Assembly (NCBI RefSeq): GCF_000376945.1
Contig: NZ_AQXU01000025.1
Span: 625,982 to 689,981 of the forward strand
Source: Leeia oryzae DSM 17879
GTDB taxonomy: Bacteria > Pseudomonadota > Gammaproteobacteria > Burkholderiales > Leeiaceae
DNA: 64,000 nt
Direction: 5' to 3'
Made by a program: the position numbers and the translations under genes. Each line of letters begins with the position of its first letter. The first letter of the stretch is position 1. Positions 26,336 to 37,009 of this stretch are shown here, one piece after another. A model generated the notes under the pieces. It was not told the origin of the DNA, did not search any database, and worked only from the letters and a program-made list of their open reading frames with translations.

Positions 26336-26367
26336 AAAAAACCCCGGACCATGATCCGGGGTTTTTT
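26336..26367. terminator. Intrinsic terminator between convergent EAL gene and groEL
   Basis: CCCCGGA-N6-TCCGGGG flanked by six A and six T residues, usable from both strands. It lies 32 nt after the EAL gene and 45 nt past the groEL stop. Confidence 0.92.
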
Positions 26368-26411
26368 GTGCCGGGGCGCAAGCGCACCCCGGGGACGTGT
26401 AGTCCGGCAAA

Positions 26412-28055
<1,644 letters not shown>

Positions 28056-28107
28056 TTAACTCCAAATATGTATTCGTTAAAATCCGGTTGTAATGAGGGG
28101 AGGCAGA

Positions 28108-28398
28108 TTAGCCTTCAACAACGCCCATTACGTCTTCTTCGCGCATTACCAGCAGTTCTTCGCCGTCAACCTTGACAGACTGGCCGCTGTATTTGCCGAA
28201 AATCACTTTGTCGCCCACTTTCAGGGTCATCGCACGGACAGAGCCGTTTTCCTGGATTTTGCCTGCGCCAACAGCCAGCACTTCACCCATGTCAGGTTTT
28301 TCTGCAGCATTGCCTGGCAATACGATACCAGAGGAGGTTTTCTCTTCGGCTTCCAGACGTTTAACGATCACACGGTCGTGCAACGGACGAATCTTCAT
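28108..28398 (-). CDS. groES: Co-chaperonin GroES
   Basis: A 96-residue heptameric lid for Gro[23 protein letters not shown], the mobile loop [13 protein letters not shown] and the terminal [13 protein letters not shown] are typical. AAGGAG precedes the ATG by 7 nt. Transcription starts upstream of a CIRCE element. Confidence 0.98.
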   Translation of the reverse strand: MKIRPLHDRVIVKRLEAEEKTSSGIVLPGNAAEKPDMGEVLAVGAGKIQENGSVRAMTLKVGDKVIFGKYSGQSVKVDGEELLVMREEDVMGVVEG

Positions 28399-28470
28399 AT
28401 AATAACTCCTTGATGATAAACGAGAAAAAACGCTCGTTAGCGATTAGTGTTCTCGGGGGCACCAACGATT

Positions 28471-28497
28471 TTGGCACTCAACCCTTGCGAGTGCTAA
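28471..28497 (-). promoter_or_regulatory. CIRCE operator (HrcA site) of groESL
   Basis: TTGGCACTC-N9-GAGTGCTAA on the plus strand matches the CIRCE consensus TTAGCACTC-N9-GAGTGCTAA at all but one position. It sits 73 bp before groES and immediately downstream of the sigma-32-type -10 element, a normal place for HrcA repression. HrcA itself is not in the window. Confidence 0.92.
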
Positions 28498-28530
28498 TGA
28501 TATGGGTGGGGTCCATGCTTTTCAAGAGGG
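28498..28530 (-). promoter_or_regulatory. Sigma-32-type heat-shock promoter of groESL
   Basis: On the minus strand CCCCTCTTGAA is followed after 14 bp by CCCATATCA, fitting the RpoH consensus (CTTGAA then CCCCATNT). It abuts the CIRCE element, so groESL appears to have both RpoH activation and HrcA repression, as described in several betaproteobacteria. Confidence 0.75.
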
Positions 28531-28644
28531 GATATGTAAAGAATTTTTGTTTATAGCGCAAATTGCCCTGAAAACGGCGTTTTCAGACACCAAACTGCCT
28601 GCAGGTTCAGCATCCGGCAGCGGATTGGATTAGAATGGCAACTA

Positions 28645-29580
28645 TTGAAGCCTGTAACCCCCGATCAAAGTCCAACCTTGAAAGCTCCTCTTCCCATCCG
28701 TGACGGTATTGCCCCGAGTTATTTGTGGCTGCCCGAAGGCCAGTGGCCAGACCTGTTCACGTTTCTGGTACAGCGTTTTCCGCATGTCGGCGAGGAAACG
28801 CTGCGCATGCGCATGCAAAAACAGGAGCTGGTTGACGAGCATGGGCAGGCGATCACCCCGCACACACCCTACCGGACCGGCAGCCGTATCTGGTATTACC
28901 GCGAGGTAGAGGCGGAACACCCTATCCCGTTTGAAGCCGAGGTACTGTTCCGGGACGAACATTTGCTGGTGGTCGACAAGCCGCATTTTCTGCCGATGAT
29001 CCCGTCCGGTCGCTACCTGCAGGAAACCCTGCTGATTCGCTTGCGCAAGCAGCTGGATTTGCCGCAGCTCACCCCCATTCACCGGCTGGACCGGGAAACG
29101 GCCGGGGTGGTGCTGTTCTGCCTGAATCCGGCCAGCCGCGGGGCGTATCAAACCCTGTTCGAGCGCCGCACGATCGCCAAGACCTATGAAGCCGTCGCAC
29201 CGTTTCGGGACGATCTGGCCTTGCCGCTGGTACACCGTAGCCTGATGGTAGCTGGAGATGCCTTCTTCACCATGAAGGAAGTACAGGGGGAACCCAACAG
29301 CGAAACGCGCATCTCGCTGATGCGCCGGATGGGGAATCTGGCGCTGTACCAGCTGGAACCCCACACCGGCCGCAAACACCAGTTGCGCGTACATCTGGCC
29401 GGCCTGGGTATCCCCATCCTGAACGACCCGTTTTACCCTCGGGTATTGCCAGACAAGGGCGAGGATTTTGATCACCCATTGCAACTCCTGGCCCGCTCCA
29501 TTACATTTGAAGATCCGATCAGTAGGGAAACCCGTCAGTTTTCCAGCAAACGCATGCTGGCCTGTGCTTTTCCTGAATGA
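28645..29580 (+). CDS. RluA-family pseudouridine synthase
   Basis: A protein of about 311 residues of the RluA family, which converts uridine to pseudouridine in rRNA or tRNA. The catalytic motif is HRLDRETAG, preceded by LLVVDKPHFLPMIPSG and followed by EPHTGRKHQLRVHLAGLG. An N-terminal segment (about 40-90) resembles an S4-like RNA-binding region. No ATG opens the frame; TTG at 28645 is taken, with TTG at 28678 as alternative, and neither has a clear ribosome site. Whether the target is rRNA or tRNA cannot be read from the sequence. Confidence 0.85.
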   Translation: MKPVTPDQSPTLKAPLPIRDGIAPSYLWLPEGQWPDLFTFLVQRFPHVGEETLRMRMQKQELVDEHGQAITPHTPYRTGSRIWYYREVEAEHPIPFEAEVLFRDEHLLVVDKPHFLPMIPSGRYLQETLLIRLRKQLDLPQLTPIHRLDRETAGVVLFCLNPASRGAYQTLFERRTIAKTYEAVAPFRDDLALPLVHRSLMVAGDAFFTMKEVQGEPNSETRISLMRRMGNLALYQLEPHTGRKHQLRVHLAGLGIPILNDPFYPRVLPDKGEDFDHPLQLLARSITFEDPISRETRQFSSKRMLACAFPE

Positions 29581-29619
29581 GACACCGGTTGGCAGACACG
29601 CCGCCAAGGAGACAACCCT

Positions 29620-29955
29620 ATGTTAAACAAACAGTTTTCTGATGACGCACTGGCGCGTATCCGCGAAGAAGCGCTCATCTACCAATGCGCCTGCCCTGCG
29701 CAAGTCTGTGAAGCCTTAGGGCACCTCCGGCAGGTATTTGATTACCAGCTAAGCTGCATGTCCAAACCCAGCCTGCTGGATACCGAAGGTAAAGTACACC
29801 AGGAAATCGCCCAGTCTACCGCCCTGGCCCACGCAGAGCTGGAAGCCTGCCTGGACCGAGTATTGACACTGGAAGGCTGGGACAGAAACACGTTCAGCAT
29901 GCCAGCCGGTCTGCGGGAAAAACTGACCGAGGCAATCCTGTCCGACAAAAGCTAA
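29620..29955 (+). CDS. Conserved small protein of unknown function
   Basis: A 111-residue, acidic, helical protein without signal peptide or membrane segment. AAGGAG lies 10 nt before the ATG. A Cys cluster near the N-terminus (YQCACPAQVCEALGHLRQVF) and the pattern KVHQEIAQSTALAHAELEACL are its only notable features. No known domain is recognised. It lies between the pseudouridine synthase and bioA on the same strand and may be transcribed with them. Confidence 0.6.
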   Translation: MLNKQFSDDALARIREEALIYQCACPAQVCEALGHLRQVFDYQLSCMSKPSLLDTEGKVHQEIAQSTALAHAELEACLDRVLTLEGWDRNTFSMPAGLREKLTEAILSDKS

Positions 29956-30023
29956 TGCGGATGGGGAGCTAAAGCTGTATCGCCCCTCACCTGCACAGCC
30001 TCAATTTCAAAGACGATTCCGAT

Positions 30024-31385
30024 ATGCAAAATAACACGTGGATTGACCGTAGCCTGAAAGCGGTCTGGCATCCTTGTACCCAGATGAAGCGCCACGAAAC
30101 CTTTCCGCTGATTCCGATAGCCAAAGGCGAAGGCGCCTGGCTGTACGACTTTGAAGGCAATCGGTACCTGGATTCGGTATCCAGCTGGTGGGTCAACCTG
30201 TTCGGACATGGGCATCCGCACATCAAAACCCGCATCAAGGCACAACTGGACCAGCTGGAACATGTGATGCTCGCCGGTTTTACCCACGCCCCGGTGATTG
30301 AACTATCAGAACGGTTGTCGGCACGTACCGGCGGCACACTTGGGCATGCGTTTTATGGGTCTGACGGCGCATCGGCCACCGAAATTGCCTTGAAGATGAG
30401 TTTTCATTATTGGCGCAATACCGGCAAACCGGAGAAAACCGGGTTTATCCACTTGTCCGACAGCTACCACGGCGAAACCATTGGTTCGCTGTCTGTCACG
30501 GATGTGGCCATTTTCAAAGATACCTACGCTGCTCTGGTAAAACCTTCGGCCGAAGTGCCGTCGCCAGACACCCGCAAGGCCGGTGTACATGAAAATGCTG
30601 ACATGCAGGCGGCCAAGGCCGCTGCAGCGCTGGAAGCCCATCTGGCCGCACACCATGCCACTACCGCCGCACTGATTGTGGAGCCGCTGGTGCAAGGGGC
30701 CGCTGGCATGGCGATGTACTCGCCCCAGTATCTGCGCCGGGCCCGCGAACTATGTGACCAGTATCAGGTACATCTGATTTGTGACGAAATTGCCGTTGGC
30801 TTTGGCCGCACCGGCAGTTTTTTTGCCTGCGAGCAGGCTGGCATCTGGCCAGACCTGATCTGCCTTTCCAAAGGCATTACTGGCGGGTTCCTGCCATTAT
30901 CGGTGGTGATGTGCACCGATTCGGTCTATCAAGCGTTCTATCATGATGAGGTGACCAAAGGCTTTTTGCACTCGCACTCGTATACTGGCAACCCGCTGGC
31001 ATGCAGTGCGGCACTGGCCACACTGGACCTGTTTGATCAGGACGACGTTCTGGCACGAAACCGGGCCACGGCGGACCATATCAACACGTTGGCCGCCGCC
31101 CTGAAAGCATTGCCGTATGTGCGCGATTTCCGCCAGGCGGGTACCACCGGTGCCGGGATGATCTGGGCCTTTGAAGTAGAAGACGCACCCATCGGCTTTG
31201 CCCAGCAGCTGTTTGCGGCCGGGCTGAAACGGGAGCTGCTGCTGCGCCCGATGGGCAATACCGTGTACTGGATGCCGCCCTATTGTCTGAGCCATGAAGA
31301 AGCGGGCCATCTGGTGTCGGCGACCTTTCATGCGCTACAAGATGTCATGGGCCAGGCATGTGGTGTAATATCCGGAATAACTTGA
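30024..31385 (+). CDS. bioA: Adenosylmethionine-8-amino-7-oxononanoate aminotransferase
   Basis: A PLP enzyme (453 residues) of biotin synthesis that transaminates KAPA to DAPA with S-adenosylmethionine as donor. The BioA-specific N-terminal WHPCTQMKRHETFPL is present, with the fold-type I features YDFEGNRYLDSVSSWWVNLFGHGHP, the acidic PLP site ICDEIAVGFGRTG and the Schiff-base Lys in LSKGITGGFLPL. Length is normal. No other bio gene is adjacent. It is followed after 52 nt by the SPOR-domain gene. Confidence 0.96.
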   Translation: MQNNTWIDRSLKAVWHPCTQMKRHETFPLIPIAKGEGAWLYDFEGNRYLDSVSSWWVNLFGHGHPHIKTRIKAQLDQLEHVMLAGFTHAPVIELSERLSARTGGTLGHAFYGSDGASATEIALKMSFHYWRNTGKPEKTGFIHLSDSYHGETIGSLSVTDVAIFKDTYAALVKPSAEVPSPDTRKAGVHENADMQAAKAAAALEAHLAAHHATTAALIVEPLVQGAAGMAMYSPQYLRRARELCDQYQVHLICDEIAVGFGRTGSFFACEQAGIWPDLICLSKGITGGFLPLSVVMCTDSVYQAFYHDEVTKGFLHSHSYTGNPLACSAALATLDLFDQDDVLARNRATADHINTLAAALKALPYVRDFRQAGTTGAGMIWAFEVEDAPIGFAQQLFAAGLKRELLLRPMGNTVYWMPPYCLSHEEAGHLVSATFHALQDVMGQACGVISGIT

Positions 31386-31437
31386 AATTTGAATATTTGT
31401 CAGTTGCATTTGAACCAAGCATCAGTGTGGAGTGGCG

Positions 31438-32115
31438 ATGAGCCGGGATCATAAGAATAGCCCCAGGGTCAAACCGGGTGGAAACGCAGGCAACAAGCAA
31501 GGTGGAGGCGGCCTGTTTACCGGGATCGTTATCGGCCTGATACTGGGGGTCATTATTTCGGTTGGGGTAGTTTACTTCGTCAACAAGAAGATGATGCTCT
31601 CACCAACGCCGGGACTCAAGCAACCCGAACCAACGGCATCCGCCCTGCCCAAACCGAATGCCAACGGCGTCAGCAATGGCGATGCGCCTGAAGATGTCCC
31701 CGCCAGCGGCACCAAAGGCAAATATGACTTCTTTGACATTCTGCCAGGCACGGATGCTCCCGCCAAACCCGCGGACAAAGCAGCACCAGCCCCCGCAGAC
31801 AACCCGGCACCGGCCAAAGCAGACAAAACCGATGCCCGCACGGATCAGCCTGCAGCCGACAAACCGGCAGACGTCAGGCCCGCCAAATCGATTTTTCAGG
31901 TGGGGTCATTCCAGAATGAGACCGACGCCGATAATCTGAAAGCCAAACTGGCCATTCTTGGTGTAGAGGCCACGGTTCGCTCCAAGGATATTGCCGGCAA
32001 AGGATTGTGGCACCGGGTGATGGTCGGCCCGTTCAACACGCCGGAAGAAGCTGACAAAGTGAAAGCGCTACTGCAGCAGAATGGCATTAACCCGTCAGTG
32101 ATCAATCTTAAGTAG
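31438..32115 (+). CDS. SPOR-domain protein (FtsN-like)
   Basis: A bitopic inner-membrane protein of about 225 residues. A short basic N-terminus is followed by a membrane helix (GLFTGIVIGLILGVIISVGVVYF), a long Pro/Ala/Lys/Asp-rich periplasmic linker, and a C-terminal SPOR domain (FQVGSFQNETDADNLKAKLA through NGINPSVINLK) that binds denuded septal peptidoglycan. ATG at 31438 has GGAG at 5 nt; a GTG at 31432 is less likely. FtsN itself has this architecture, but other SPOR proteins do too. Confidence 0.85.
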   Translation: MSRDHKNSPRVKPGGNAGNKQGGGGLFTGIVIGLILGVIISVGVVYFVNKKMMLSPTPGLKQPEPTASALPKPNANGVSNGDAPEDVPASGTKGKYDFFDILPGTDAPAKPADKAAPAPADNPAPAKADKTDARTDQPAADKPADVRPAKSIFQVGSFQNETDADNLKAKLAILGVEATVRSKDIAGKGLWHRVMVGPFNTPEEADKVKALLQQNGINPSVINLK

Positions 32116-32182
32116 GACCATCAGGGAACTACAGGCCGCCACCCGTGGTCTGTGGTTTATATTCAATATAAGGACAAGTATT

Positions 32183-32800
32183 ATGCAACGCTGGTTTAAA
32201 CGTCTTCTTTTGGGTGCAGCCGTCTTGCTTGGGGCCAGTGTTGCGCAAGCCGCACAATGGCAAGCCCTGCCAAAGCCTATGCCGGTACAAACACCGGGTA
32301 AAGTGGAAGTGATCGAATTCTTCTGGTACGGCTGCCCGCACTGCTACCATCTGGAACCTTCACTGGAGACTTGGGTGAAGAAGCTGCCAGCTGACGTGCA
32401 GTTCCGTCGCATCCATGCTGCCTGGAATAGCGGCATGCAGGTTCACGCCCAGCTGTACGCAACTGTTCAGACCCTGAAGCTGGATGACAAACTGAACATG
32501 CCAATCTTCAACGCCATTCACAAGGACAATGTCGAGCTGCGTGACGAAAGCGTGCTCAATGACTGGATTGCCAAACAGCCAGGCATCAACGCCAAGAACT
32601 TCATGAAGACCTACAAGTCTTTCTCTTCCCAAACTTATGCCCGCCTGTCACCACAGTACACCCGTGACTACGGCATCAATGCCGTGCCAACCTTTGTGGT
32701 CGGTGGCAAATACATGACCTCGGTGGCAGATGCCGGCAGCGAAGCAGACCTGTACAAGGTACTGGAACAGCTGATTGCCAAGGTACGCAACAAACAGTAA
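32183..32800 (+). CDS. dsbA: Thiol:disulfide interchange protein DsbA
   Basis: A periplasmic dithiol oxidase of 205 residues. A signal peptide ends AQAAQWQ, the thioredoxin-fold active site is FFWYGCPHCYHLEP (CPHC), and the cis-Pro motif is INAVPTFVVGG. It oxidises exported proteins; the many Cys-rich secreted proteins of the T4SS block would be potential substrates. A strong terminator follows. Confidence 0.95.
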   Translation: MQRWFKRLLLGAAVLLGASVAQAAQWQALPKPMPVQTPGKVEVIEFFWYGCPHCYHLEPSLETWVKKLPADVQFRRIHAAWNSGMQVHAQLYATVQTLKLDDKLNMPIFNAIHKDNVELRDESVLNDWIAKQPGINAKNFMKTYKSFSSQTYARLSPQYTRDYGINAVPTFVVGGKYMTSVADAGSEADLYKVLEQLIAKVRNKQ

Positions 32801-32823
32801 GTCTTGGCCTGCCGGACTTGCAT

Positions 32824-32863
32824 GAAAAACGCCCGTCTCATGGTGATGAGACGGGCGTTTTTC
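32824..32863. terminator. Bidirectional intrinsic terminator after dsbA
   Basis: A 17-bp perfect inverted repeat (arms 32824-32840 and 32847-32863) containing ACGCCCGTCTCA, with A and T runs at the outer ends. It serves dsbA and, from the other strand, the convergent small gene. Confidence 0.93.
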
Positions 32864-32886
32864 ATTGATGGGGTTTCAGGCACCGG

Positions 32887-33123
32887 TTACTGGCACTGGG
32901 ATGCACTCATGGTGGAGGATGTCGAGGCCGAGAACCCGGCCTCCTGACAAATCTGGTCTGATGCCTTGTCGACGATTTGCGCAGCGTCATCGTCGCTGTC
33001 AGCCTCAACCGTCACATAGGTTGATCCGGACGGCTCGGTGCAGTACACCTTGCATTGATACTCTTCTGCATGCGCCAGACCGGCCAGCATCAGGCCGATG
33101 GTCAACCACAGGGATTTCTTCAT
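32887..33123 (-). CDS. Small secreted Cys-containing protein
   Basis: A 78-residue protein with signal peptide LWLTIGLMLAGLAHA. The mature 60 residues are acidic and contain four Cys (EYQCKVYCTEPSGS, QICQEAG, terminal SQCQ), suggesting two disulphides. A DSDDDAAQ stretch lies between. No family recognised. It reads alone, convergent with dsbA. Confidence 0.65.
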   Translation of the reverse strand: MKKSLWLTIGLMLAGLAHAEEYQCKVYCTEPSGSTYVTVEADSDDDAAQIVDKASDQICQEAGFSASTSSTMSASQCQ

Positions 33124-33240
33124 GTCGTCTCTCGCTTGCCGTGTATTGTCGAACAGACATTGTGACCCCGGCGGACAGCGTAACCAATCCCCGGTTCATC
33201 AAAACGGTCAAACCAAGGCAAAAGAGAGGCGCAGATTTGT

Positions 33241-34041
33241 TTAGCGGTTGGCCCAGACCCACTTCTTCCAGACCGCAAACAGGTCCGGATTCAGCGCCGC
33301 CACTACCGAGCGCGTCCACACCTGATCACACCAGAAGTTGTCTTCCGTGAGGGTAGACATGCAGCCGCCCGCTTCTTCCAGAATCAGGTTGCCTGCCGCG
33401 TAATCCCACAGCTTCTGTCCGCCATGCAGATAGAGGTCGAATCGACCGGCCGCGGTGTAACACCAGTCCAGGGTGGAAGCCCCCATGTTGCGCTGGCTGC
33501 CGTAAGGGGAAACGCTCATCAGGCGTGCCGGCAGTTTACCGGCCAGCCATTTGATCTCTACCCCGGCAATGGCATCGCTCATGCGCGGCACGTGTTTCTT
33601 GAGCGGCAACGACTTGCCGTTGAGCGTAGCTCCATGACCCTTGGCTGCCGCAAACAGCTCATCGGTAACGGGATTATAAATTACGCCCAGCACGGTTTTG
33701 CCATTCTGCAGCAGGGCAATTGAGGTCGCAAAGTACGGTAAGCCGTGGATAAAGTTGGTGGTGCCGTCAATCGGATCGATACACCATAGCCCCGACCCGC
33801 CCGCCTGCCACAGACGCTGCTGCTCTTCCTTGGTCATTTCCTCGCCCAGCACCGGAAAAGGAATGATCCGGCTCAGGCCTTCGATCAGCGCATTCTGGGC
33901 GGCAATATCGGCCTCGGTCAGCAGGCTGCCGTCGATTTTCTTGGCGTAATCGGTCGTCAAAAAACGGGGCATGATTTCACGATGCGCGACTTCGCGCACC
34001 AGTTGGCATACCGCGGGCAAATAACGTTCTGGGGCAATCAT
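33241..34041 (-). CDS. suhB: Inositol monophosphatase family protein
   Basis: A 266-residue Mg-dependent phosphatase of the IMPase/SuhB family. Metal-binding motifs are present in order: the Glu of LGEEMTKEE, WCIDPIDGTTNFIHGLPYF, and KLWDYAAGNLILEEAGG. SuhB of E. coli also helps rRNA antitermination. Paralogues in the same family (CysQ, NAD phosphatase) are excluded only by general similarity, so the symbol is tentative. Confidence 0.85.
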   Translation of the reverse strand: MIAPERYLPAVCQLVREVAHREIMPRFLTTDYAKKIDGSLLTEADIAAQNALIEGLSRIIPFPVLGEEMTKEEQQRLWQAGGSGLWCIDPIDGTTNFIHGLPYFATSIALLQNGKTVLGVIYNPVTDELFAAAKGHGATLNGKSLPLKKHVPRMSDAIAGVEIKWLAGKLPARLMSVSPYGSQRNMGASTLDWCYTAAGRFDLYLHGGQKLWDYAAGNLILEEAGGCMSTLTEDNFWCDQVWTRSVVAALNPDLFAVWKKWVWANR

Positions 34042-34424
34042 GCCTAATATTTCCTCAAGACAAAACAGACAAAAGGCGATATCAGGGGGGAAGGGGAGCC
34101 TATCTGTCGGACGTTGTCAGTCATATGGACCGGTCGTTATACAGAGTGTTGTTCTAATTGCGCGACAGTTGGCCGGCAAGAAACCTGCCGTCATGTCATC
34201 CGTATTCATATCAACAATAGTACCTTATTTCATTAAAAATATTGCATTGCACCCCAAATTTATTCCTTTACCAGCATGGGGCCGACACACGCACCGCCTA
34301 CTGTACGCGCCAATCTCCCCTGCTGGCCGCCTTTGTCAGGCGGGAAATCCAAGAAAGGTTTTTCGATGCGCGCGATACTGCCTTATACTGGCAGGATATT
34401 TGACTTCTCATACCCTCATCTGCC
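34042..34424. other. Divergent intergenic region suhB/rsmE
   Basis: This 383-bp gap has an AT-rich centre (about 34200-34260) and no credible gene. It must hold the promoter of the minus-strand phosphatase gene. A likely rsmE promoter lies at its right end and is listed separately. Confidence 0.5.
34361..34389 (+). promoter_or_regulatory. Possible rsmE promoter
   Basis: TTTCGA at 34361-34366 and TATACT at 34384-34389 with 17 bp between; the -10 element is close to consensus and lies 35 nt before the rsmE ATG. Confidence 0.45.
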
Positions 34425-35150
34425 ATGCCTCGTTTCTATTGCGACCTTGTCCTCACCCCTGGCGCTACATTGCGTTTGCCTGATCAGGTTCACCGGCACG
34501 TTCAAGTGCTGCGACTCTCGCCGGGTGATGAAATACGCCTCTTTAACGGACAAGGCGGCGAATACGCCGCAGAAGTCGTGTCGGTGGGCAACAAGGCCAG
34601 CGAAGTCCTTATTGGCGAGCATCTGCTGTTGGAACGAGAATCCCTGCTGCAAGTCGGGTTGGCACAGGGCATTTCCAGTGGCGACCGGATGGATTACACG
34701 CTACAGAAGGCGGTGGAGCTGGGCGTTGCATATATCCAGCCGCTGATGACCCGCCGCAGCATCGTGAAACTGCCGGCAGACCGCTGGGCCAAAAAGCATG
34801 AGCACTGGCGTCAGGTGGTCATTGCGGCCTGCGAGCAATGTGGCCGCAATACCATTCCGGAAGTGCGTGAGGCCCAACCTTATCTGTCGTGGATTCACCA
34901 GCACAAGACCGATGCCGATGCGCCGGGCCTGATCCTGATGCCGGGTAGCCAGCAGCGCTTGCAAGACCTGCCGCGACATCAGCAAGCGTGCCTGCTGGCG
35001 GGACCTGAAGGCGGGCTGACCGAGGAGGAACATCAGGAAGCGCTTGCCCGTGGCTGGCAAACACTGACACTGGGACCGCGCGTGCTGCGCACCGAAACGG
35101 CCGCCCTGGCAGCATTGGCCGCCCTGCAAACCCTGTGGGGAGATTTTTGA
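34425..35150 (+). CDS. rsmE: 16S rRNA (uracil-1498-N3)-methyltransferase
   Basis: A SPOUT methyltransferase of 241 residues that methylates U1498 of 16S rRNA. The N-terminal PUA-like domain starts MPRFYCDLVLTPGATLRLP, and the C-terminal knot has LLAGPEGGLTEEEH and LGPRVLRTETAALAALAAL for AdoMet binding. Length is normal for the family. Confidence 0.95.
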   Translation: MPRFYCDLVLTPGATLRLPDQVHRHVQVLRLSPGDEIRLFNGQGGEYAAEVVSVGNKASEVLIGEHLLLERESLLQVGLAQGISSGDRMDYTLQKAVELGVAYIQPLMTRRSIVKLPADRWAKKHEHWRQVVIAACEQCGRNTIPEVREAQPYLSWIHQHKTDADAPGLILMPGSQQRLQDLPRHQQACLLAGPEGGLTEEEHQEALARGWQTLTLGPRVLRTETAALAALAALQTLWGDF

Positions 35151-35270
35151 GGCATATCAGGATTTGGCCATCCCGCCACGCCTGAACCCGATTCCATTCA
35201 GCCAATACGCTACAATGCGGCATTGGCCACTAACAACGCAGTCACTGTTAACTGACAAGGAGAACCCCGC

Positions 35271-36593
35271 ATGACCCGGTCGGAATCCCCCGCCCCGTTT
35301 GTCCATTGGTTTCGTGAAGCCGCACCGTATATCCGCGCTTTCCGAGGACGAACATTTGTGGTGGCGTTCGGCGGAGATGTGGTGGCGGGTGGCCAGTTTG
35401 CCACCATGACGCACGACTTCAACCTGCTCACCAGCCTGGGTGTACGGCTGGTCCTGGTGCATGGGGTGCGTCCGCAAGTCAACGAGCGTCTGGCCGACAA
35501 GGAACTGCCGGTTCAGTACCATAACGGCATTCGCATTACCGACCCGGTGACCATGCAGTGTGTGAAAGAATCCGTCGGCGTGGTGCGGGCCGAAATCGAA
35601 GCCTCGCTCTCCATGGCACTGGCCGCCACACCAATGGCCAATGCGGCCATTCAGGTCGCGGGGGGTAACTTCCTGATTGCCCAGCCGCTGGGCGTACGTG
35701 ACGGCATCGACATGATGCACAGTGGCGAGGTCCGCAAGGTCAATACGGAAACCATCAGCAGGCGTCTGGACATGGGGGAGATTGTCCTGATTTCACCGAT
35801 CGGCTACTCACCAACCGGCGAAATCTTCAACCTGACGGTGGAAGATGCCGCGTGCACCGTGGCCACGGCGCTCAAGGCGGACAAGCTGATTTTCTTCATG
35901 GACGAACCCGGCCTGAAAGATAGCGACGGCGAGGTCCGTCTGGAAGTCACCTCGCAGGAAGCCAAGAAATTCCTGCGTGCACGCACGTCGGTCTTCGATG
36001 ACATTGGCTGCTACCTGCCGGCCGCCATCAAGGCATGCGAACAAGGCATAGAACGGGTACACATGGTGGGGCGCTTTGTAGAAGGCGCGCTGCTGATGGA
36101 ACTATTCACCCATGAAGGGGTCGGTACCCTCATTACCCGGCAGCGCCTGGAACGCTTGCGCTCTGCCAGCATTGATGACGTGGGTGGCGTATTGCAGCTG
36201 ATCCAGCCGCTAGAAGCCGAAGGCGTGCTGGTCAAGCGCAGCCGCGAACTACTGGAACAGGAAATCGACCGTTTTGCCGTGCTGGAGCACGATGGCCGCA
36301 TTGTCGGCTGTGTGGCGCTGTACACCTTCCCGGAAGAAAACGTCGGTGAACTGGCATGCCTGGTGGTGGATCCGACATTCCGTTCGAGCGGCTATGGTGA
36401 CTTGTTGCTGTCGTATGTAGAAAAACGGGCCAGAGAACTGGGGTTGCAGCAACTGTTTGTGCTAACCACTCGCACGGCCCACTGGTTCTTCGAGCGGGGA
36501 TTTGAACCGGCACCGGTCAGCGAACTGCCGGCCAAGAAACAGGATCTCTACAATTATCAGCGGCGATCCAAAGTATTTTTCAAGACGCTCTAG
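35271..36593 (+). CDS. argA: Amino-acid N-acetyltransferase (N-acetylglutamate synthase)
   Basis: The first enzyme of arginine synthesis, acetylating glutamate with acetyl-CoA. The 440 residues combine an amino-acid-kinase-like N-terminal domain (VHWFREAAPYIRAFRGRTFV, feedback site for arginine in relatives) with a C-terminal GNAT domain at about 295-435 (ACLVVDPTFRSSGYGDLLLS as the CoA loop). Classic bacterial ArgA layout. A GCAA-loop hairpin follows the stop. Confidence 0.96.
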   Translation: MTRSESPAPFVHWFREAAPYIRAFRGRTFVVAFGGDVVAGGQFATMTHDFNLLTSLGVRLVLVHGVRPQVNERLADKELPVQYHNGIRITDPVTMQCVKESVGVVRAEIEASLSMALAATPMANAAIQVAGGNFLIAQPLGVRDGIDMMHSGEVRKVNTETISRRLDMGEIVLISPIGYSPTGEIFNLTVEDAACTVATALKADKLIFFMDEPGLKDSDGEVRLEVTSQEAKKFLRARTSVFDDIGCYLPAAIKACEQGIERVHMVGRFVEGALLMELFTHEGVGTLITRQRLERLRSASIDDVGGVLQLIQPLEAEGVLVKRSRELLEQEIDRFAVLEHDGRIVGCVALYTFPEENVGELACLVVDPTFRSSGYGDLLLSYVEKRARELGLQQLFVLTTRTAHWFFERGFEPAPVSELPAKKQDLYNYQRRSKVFFKTL

Positions 36594-36602
36594 CGCCGTA
36601 TC

Positions 36603-36620
36603 GCGGCGGGCAACCGCCGC
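36603..36620 (+). terminator. GC-rich hairpin after argA
   Basis: GCGGCGG-GCAA-CCGCCGC forms a seven-pair stem with a GNRA tetraloop 9 nt after the argA stop. No T run follows, so it may be a weak terminator or a 3'-end stabiliser. Confidence 0.5.
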
Positions 36621-36689
36621 AACATTGCTTGAGACATGTCAAATATCTGTAACAATATTGTTGTAAATTTGAAAGAAAAGGAAGTCAAC

Positions 36690-36962
36690 ATGGGTAGAAC
36701 CGTACATTGCGTCAAACTGGGCAAAGAAGCTGAAGGTCTGGATTTCCCGCCGATCCCGGGTGATCTGGGTAAACGCGTCTTTGAAAACGTATCCAAAGAA
36801 GCCTGGCAAGCCTGGGTTCGCCACCAAACCATGCTGATCAACGAGAACCGTCTGAATCTGGCTGACAGCCGTGCCCGCCAATACCTGACCGGCCAGCTGG
36901 AAGCTTACTTCTTTGGCGATGGCGCCGAAGCACCAACCGGGTACGTACCACCGTCTGCATAA
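36690..36962 (+). CDS. yggX: YggX-type Fe(II)-trafficking protein
   Basis: A 90-residue cytoplasmic protein that protects Fe-S clusters from oxidative damage. [20 protein letters not shown] with the conserved Cys7 and the core [19 protein letters not shown] match YggX throughout. The ATG at 36690 is chosen (AAAGGA 7 nt upstream) over an upstream in-frame start that adds a non-family leader. A 12-bp palindrome AACAATATTGTT lies at 36651-36662 and could be a regulator site. Confidence 0.95.
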   Translation: MGRTVHCVKLGKEAEGLDFPPIPGDLGKRVFENVSKEAWQAWVRHQTMLINENRLNLADSRARQYLTGQLEAYFFGDGAEAPTGYVPPSA

Positions 36963-37009
36963 TTGCATTTGCAGCACCACACCCGTACAAACAGAAGAAA
37001 ACGATACAC

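Noticed and set aside
28642-29607. Long open frame of 321 codons on the minus strand opposite the pseudouridine synthase
   Set aside because: It mirrors the GC-rich codon pattern of a clear RluA-family gene and has no recognisable motif or ribosome site.
36651-36662. AACAATATTGTT palindrome before yggX as a SoxR or OxyR site
   Set aside because: Only 12 bp, and its spacing does not match either known operator; left as an unnamed palindrome.
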